Source: Candidatus Helarchaeota archaeon (GTDB taxonomy: Archaea; Asgardarchaeota; Lokiarchaeia; Helarchaeales; HEL-GB-A). From it: 16,657 nucleotides of DNA. The position numbers and the translations under genes are program-made. The stretch covers positions 1 through 16,657 of the forward strand of contig JAEOSY010000403.1 of assembly GCA_016840125.1 (NCBI GenBank), read 5' to 3'. Positions 13,701-16,657 of the stretch are shown here, one piece after another. Within the stretch, counting starts at the first letter, position 1. Every line of letters starts with the position of its first letter. Under the pieces are notes generated by a model that saw only the letters and a list, made by a program, of their open reading frames with translations, had not been told where the DNA came from and did not search any database.

Positions 13701-15894
13701 TAATTGTATAGGTTTCAGGAACAGTCCCAGAGGTCGCTTCAAATGTAGAAACATTGATACCATAGGTACCATCACCAAAATCGGATATCGTATAATTTCT
13801 GAACCAATCAAGGGTTATATTTGCAGGAAACAGGAATAATCCAGAAATTTCCCCTGTAATGTTGATTGTATAATAAGCATAACTATTCGCTGAAACGTTT
13901 TTTACCTGACGTGAGACTTCTAATACTAGTGCTTCTGGGCGAATCTTCAAATGAATTAAATTTCCTATTGACTGATTTTGATAAAAACTCTTAGAAATAT
14001 TAAATGACAAATAGTAATCCCCAACGGAAAGAGCGGCAGTATCCAGTTCCGCCATATAAATCCCCGATCCGATATAGACCATAGAACCAGAAGCTCCATA
14101 TGTGGAATTATATGTAGCTTCAGCGAGAGCTATAGTATTATTTAAGTCAAAATCATCGAATTTCACTTTGACAAGGGTTGGAACACCCGCCACTTCTTCA
14201 ATATATGGTTCAACTGCTGTTAAATTAGTTCGATGAATGACTTTGAATTCAAGCTCTTTGAAACCAACCTTGTCCCGCCCAAAGGCAGACAAATTATTAA
14301 TCCATTCAACCGTTACTTGATAATTCCCGATGGACATATTAAGCCCCACTGAATAATTGCCAAAGGTGATACTATATGAGCTGGGTTCAAAGATTTCTTG
14401 GATATAAATAGTATTATTGGGGTATTGGATAGTACAATTTATTTGTGTATTTGTTAGTGAAAGTGTATTATTTAATACAGCATTAATTTGGAATTTATCT
14501 CCTACATACATGCTTGTTTCATTTTCAAATCCAGTACCATTCCAGCGAGAAATATATCCCTCATTTATGTAATTATAACTTTCAGCCTCAAGGAGCCATA
14601 ACCCATTTCCCACGATAGCGGTTGATATGCTGATTTTTCCGCTTCCAAATTCGATCCCTGAACATAGACCCGTCTGATCAGTATCATACCCATCAAGAAT
14701 TAGAGTGACATTCCAATCTACTGGTTTCTCGATTTCAATCCGACTATTTAAATAATTTGACGGAATAGCAACCTCCCATTCAGTTTGCCATTTTATTAAG
14801 CCATTGGTCAAATATTGGCTTCCAGGTACCCCGTCAATAGTGGTGTTGTATGCTTTCACAACGTTTGAACTAATAGTTATGTTATATATCTCCATATCAA
14901 GTGCACTTGTCATATTGTTAAAAATAGTGAATATTACATTAATAGTGTCAGCGTAACTCTTCTGTACACCTATGAAGCTCCGCCCCATTCCAAATGAAGA
15001 GTTTTGATAGGTGTAATTTAAACCAGTCTCATAATCCATAGCGTAGATTAGATTAGATTGATTTGGTTGAGTCCATATTTTTAATTCAACATTATCAATA
15101 AAGAGGTCGTGAGAATTTAAAACTGATGCTGAATGATTTCCTTTTACACCTAACTTTAATATTAGATTATTAGGAAGTTCTTGCCCCAGGCTATTCGGAT
15201 CGTAGTTAAACGTTAATGAGGTCCAAGGACCTTTCTGTAATTCAGTGAAATAAAGAGTGTAGTTTGCTTCAATTCCACCAATTTCAACAGCCATGTAAGC
15301 CAGCGCCATGTCAGGAGTATTGGGACCACCCTGATACATATAATCCAGAGATAATGAAATTAATTTCCCTGCTGTTAAAGTTTCAGGGATTGAAATATTT
15401 TCATAATAGTATGCATAATCGGCTTCTGTGATTGGACCACCAGGTAAATTAACCGAAATATAACCACTTGGATCCCAACCCGCGATTACCATATTGGCCG
15501 TAGTGGTGGTGTTCTCCCAAGGAACGAGACTGGAGTTGAAATCTCCATTAATAACCCAATCGCTCCTTCTTGACACACCCTCATAAAAAATCGTAGTATT
15601 CTTAGAAGTCCATCCTTTTACAAGTGTAAAACTTACGTTTTGAGGGATATTTGGCGAGAGCTGCTCATTATTAATAGTGGCAAAATGTGAAACCAATAAA
15701 GGTTTAGAATTTGGGGTTTCGAAAGTTGTTAGAGGGGATTTATAGTCAGCTACTCCCTCTGATTTAAACGTGGATGGAGGATTAATAGTCAAGGCTATTA
15801 AAAAAATAATACAAAAGCATATTAAAAGCGTTAGTTTGAAAGGTTTGTTATGGCATCCGTTCTTTTTTATAGATAATTTCTTCGTATTGAACAT
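10789..15894 (-). CDS. Giant single-pass surface glycoprotein with Ig-like tandem repeats
   Basis: This 1701-residue protein has an N-terminal hydrophobic signal segment (about 21-37) after a basic start. Next is a jelly-roll, carbohydrate-binding-like domain (about 112-275: VINGDFNSSLVPW, FIDNVELKIW), then several Ig-like or unassigned beta modules. Seven tandem repeats of exactly 95 residues follow (753-1417), each starting PIP or PMP, and then a diverged eighth module. One transmembrane helix (about 1616-1639, IIWILVIAVVAISGVLLGVF) precedes a basic cytoplasmic tail of 62 residues. N-x-S/T sequons are extremely dense, so the outer part is probably heavily glycosylated. It likely acts as an adhesin, S-layer-like stalk or receptor, with the tail able to contact cytosolic partners. 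AGGGG lies nine bases before the ATG. It is flanked at 49 and 10 bases by a GTPase and a winged-helix gene on the same strand. Ligand and function are unknown. Confidence 0.85.
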   Translation of the reverse strand: MFNTKKLSIKKNGCHNKPFKLTLLICFCIIFLIALTINPPSTFKSEGVADYKSPLTTFETPNSKPLLVSHFATINNEQLSPNIPQNVSFTLVKGWTSKNTTIFYEGVSRRSDWVINGDFNSSLVPWENTTTTANMVIAGWDPSGYISVNLPGGPITEADYAYYYENISIPETLTAGKLISLSLDYMYQGGPNTPDMALAYMAVEIGGIEANYTLYFTELQKGPWTSLTFNYDPNSLGQELPNNLILKLGVKGNHSASVLNSHDLFIDNVELKIWTQPNQSNLIYAMDYETGLNYTYQNSSFGMGRSFIGVQKSYADTINVIFTIFNNMTSALDMEIYNITISSNVVKAYNTTIDGVPGSQYLTNGLIKWQTEWEVAIPSNYLNSRIEIEKPVDWNVTLILDGYDTDQTGLCSGIEFGSGKISISTAIVGNGLWLLEAESYNYINEGYISRWNGTGFENETSMYVGDKFQINAVLNNTLSLTNTQINCTIQYPNNTIYIQEIFEPSSYSITFGNYSVGLNMSIGNYQVTVEWINNLSAFGRDKVGFKELEFKVIHRTNLTAVEPYIEEVAGVPTLVKVKFDDFDLNNTIALAEATYNSTYGASGSMVYIGSGIYMAELDTAALSVGDYYLSFNISKSFYQNQSIGNLIHLKIRPEALVLEVSRQVKNVSANSYAYYTINITGEISGLFLFPANITLDWFRNYTISDFGDGTYGINVSTFEATSGTVPETYTITVSVNKTGYGSTTDILLLKVYPIPAQIGVNATLVQIPYGDQFYIRANYTVVATNQTISGAACNVTWATSYSISPVGDDFLIMFNTSGLSIDVHIVLIEISHLGFELELKSILVTITPIPTQIGVNTTFVSVPLGDSFYLRANYTVDGSGELISGSNCTVTWAGSYNITPIGNEFIISFNTSGLPADIHMILIQMNYPGYETALENIFVSLSPIPAEIGVNSTLVGVTLGDLFYIRVNYTEEATSDLIVGAICNVTWSASYTITPVGNEFIVAFNTTGLSPDIHTVLIQMSHPSYETKLKNIFATVSPIPAEIGANSTLLSVILGEIFYIRANYTVEGSTEMITGANCTVTWAAPYTVFPVGDEFIIMFNTTGLTIDIHTALIQISHPNYESAVESVLASISPIPAQIGVNITLVEVTLGDIFYIIANYTEESTSNIIAGASCNVTWSANYNVNPIGNDFLISFNTTGLSIDIYTILIQMEHPNYETEFKNIFVTIYPMPSEIGVNNTLVVIPLGYQFHIKVNYTEEGSSNLIAGANYTVTWDSNFSVTPVGNEFIITFNTTNLISDVYSVFIQMSHPNYEATLKTILVTITPIPSQIGVNISLLEVEYRDQFTIMVNYTEEATTNLIGNATCTVTWGSAYNITPVGDEFIVIFNTTGLFIDTYTALIQMEHPAYETALQVINVIVKPIESELLILNPAPIEFIKGDIVNLTCEYSAKGQPILNATLTLIGDITGDFLWNGSVYYFTINTSTLTAKSYFTQVMGSKANFKLQIKDNIFTILSLALEIRMNTTNIQYQEGIANNAYLTIYDSSHNVTRIDLKVTYSYQSQSGELTLQPNGSYLLFLNALNLPPSTIPHQIEIAVSNPHGDDVTLTLNIVVPTEEPDYSLIIWILVIAVVAISGVLLGVFIKNRYLNLTKFQRIIQKSKTQLVKKGKLEQIDEPKRDELLKKLLEEEFSMFKINNKQIRKEKM
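11644..13638 (-). repeat. Seven tandem 285-base repeats in the surface protein gene
   Basis: Units lie at 13354-13638, 13069-13353, 12784-13068, 12499-12783, 12214-12498, 11929-12213 and 11644-11928, all exactly 95 codons. Shared landmarks per unit are PIPxxIGVN at the start, YGD/LGD then FxIRANYT, a CxVTW strand at positions 41-45, PVG[ND][DE]F, FNT[ST]GL and a final H-P-x-Y-E-type segment. DNA copies have diverged, so duplication is not recent. One unit (11929-12213) has Tyr in place of the conserved Cys. Confidence 0.9.
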
Positions 15895-15943
15895 AAAATC
15901 TACCCCTAAAATTGAAAAGAAGGATTATTCTTATTAAATTTGT

Positions 15944-16657
15944 TTATACCATAGTGTAGCAATTCTGACATAGAACCTGCTGTCCAGCTTCCTTTAATTT
16001 AATTTGGGAATCTCTGAGAGGGTGATTGCAATTAGGACAGTGCGTTATAGCGACTTTTTTCTTTTTAGGCTCGTCTTTCGCATCAGATTTTTTTACAGAT
16101 CCAGATCCTATCTTGGTTTCAGATTTACCAGGTTCAACCAATCCAACAAGCTCAGCTTCTTCTGAAAGAGTTATTTTAACAGACCCCGGATTAAAACCCT
16201 TAATACTTTCAATTAATTTTTGGAATGGCGCCTCTATATTTAGATGATTTCTTGCGGACACTTCTACAAGATCTATGATATTAAACTTATGAACAAAATC
16301 CTCAGCCAATGAACGGCTGAGTGTAGGGTGATACCCCAGATCAGACTTGGTCGCTATTAATACAATTGGTGCGTCAGGGCATTTGGACATCAAAATAGTC
16401 ATCCAAGTCCTTAAATTGAGAAAAGAGGTTCGTCGAGACATATCGAAACCCAACACGATCCCATGAGCTCCTTTAAAATAATCAGGAAGTAAAAATCTAA
16501 AATGGTCCTGACCGCTAAGATCCCAAATTTGTAGTGTATTACCAGTCCCGTTAAATCGAACTTTTTTTGTGAAGATTTCAAACCCAATGGTCATATCTTG
16601 GTTTGAATAACATTGGCCACAAAGAACTTTTAAAAGAGTGGTCTTTCCAATTCCACC
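15944..16657 (-). CDS. Ras-superfamily small GTPase with C-terminal zinc finger (paralogue 3), 5' end outside the window
   Basis: The frame runs through the right edge; the first visible residues are the P-loop end GGIGKTTLLKVLC. Then come switch I MTIGFEIF, WDLSGQDHF, ATKSDL (TKxD in place of NKxD), VEVSARN where the others have ETSAK, a short Lys/Ser-rich linker, and the zinc tail CPNC...CQNC with NHPLRDSQIKLK. It is clearly related to the two GTPases at 6664-7602 and 7894-8703, but is more diverged in the P-loop and the fifth motif, and its linker is basic where theirs is Pro/Ser-rich. Its stop lies 49 bases before the giant surface protein gene, which makes it the visible head of that operon. 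I infer that it is the dedicated switch of the surface module. The ATG at 16594 is internal to switch I and is not the start. Confidence 0.88.
   Translation of the reverse strand, partial: GGIGKTTLLKVLCGQCYSNQDMTIGFEIFTKKVRFNGTGNTLQIWDLSGQDHFRFLLPDYFKGAHGIVLGFDMSRRTSFLNLRTWMTILMSKCPDAPIVLIATKSDLGYHPTLSRSLAEDFVHKFNIIDLVEVSARNHLNIEAPFQKLIESIKGFNPGSVKITLSEEAELVGLVEPGKSETKIGSGSVKKSDAKDEPKKKKVAITHCPNCNHPLRDSQIKLKEAGQQVLCQNCYTMV

Overview
The window looks like part of an Asgard archaeal genome, most likely Lokiarchaeia-like. This is inferred from content: three Ras-superfamily small GTPases with a C-terminal zinc-binding tail, a longin-like domain protein, an MtrH-family methyltransferase, a huge sequon-rich surface protein with an archaeal-style membrane anchor, AT-rich DNA and GAGG/GGGG-type ribosome binding sites. 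No rRNA, tRNA or CRISPR array is visible, so the taxonomic call is inference.

Left part (1-5488, all + strand): an accessory region. It opens with the 3' part of a gene for a CRISPR-type RAMP (Csx10/Cas5-like) protein that seems to carry an HD-like helical extension. A 414-base gene-free stretch with several hairpins follows. Next come a Mrr-like PD-(D/E)XK nuclease with an apparently degenerate second copy of its own fold, and a decayed C-terminal remnant of a SIR2-like gene. The rest of this part holds an unrecognised 193-residue protein, a small zinc ribbon, a four-helix membrane protein and a tandem-repeat coiled coil. The first three genes read as the worn edge of a defence island.

Right part (5720-16657, all - strand): listed in transcription order from the right edge, this is a small GTPase (cut by the window edge), a 1701-residue surface protein, a two-winged-helix protein and a longin-like protein. 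Spacings are 49, 10 and 3 bases, so the four probably form one operon. After an oligo-T terminator candidate come two further GTPase paralogues and an MtrH-family methyltransferase. The surface protein has a signal segment, a carbohydrate-binding-like domain, seven exact-length 95-residue Ig-like repeats, one transmembrane helix and a basic cytoplasmic tail. Next to a GTPase, a longin domain and a DNA-binding-type protein, it suggests an outside-in signalling or membrane-organising module; this is the most interesting system in the window.

Two places look broken or mis-sequenced. The longin gene lacks its first beta strand unless one base is added in a GGGGGAAAA run, and the SIR2-like gene survives only as a 3' fragment.
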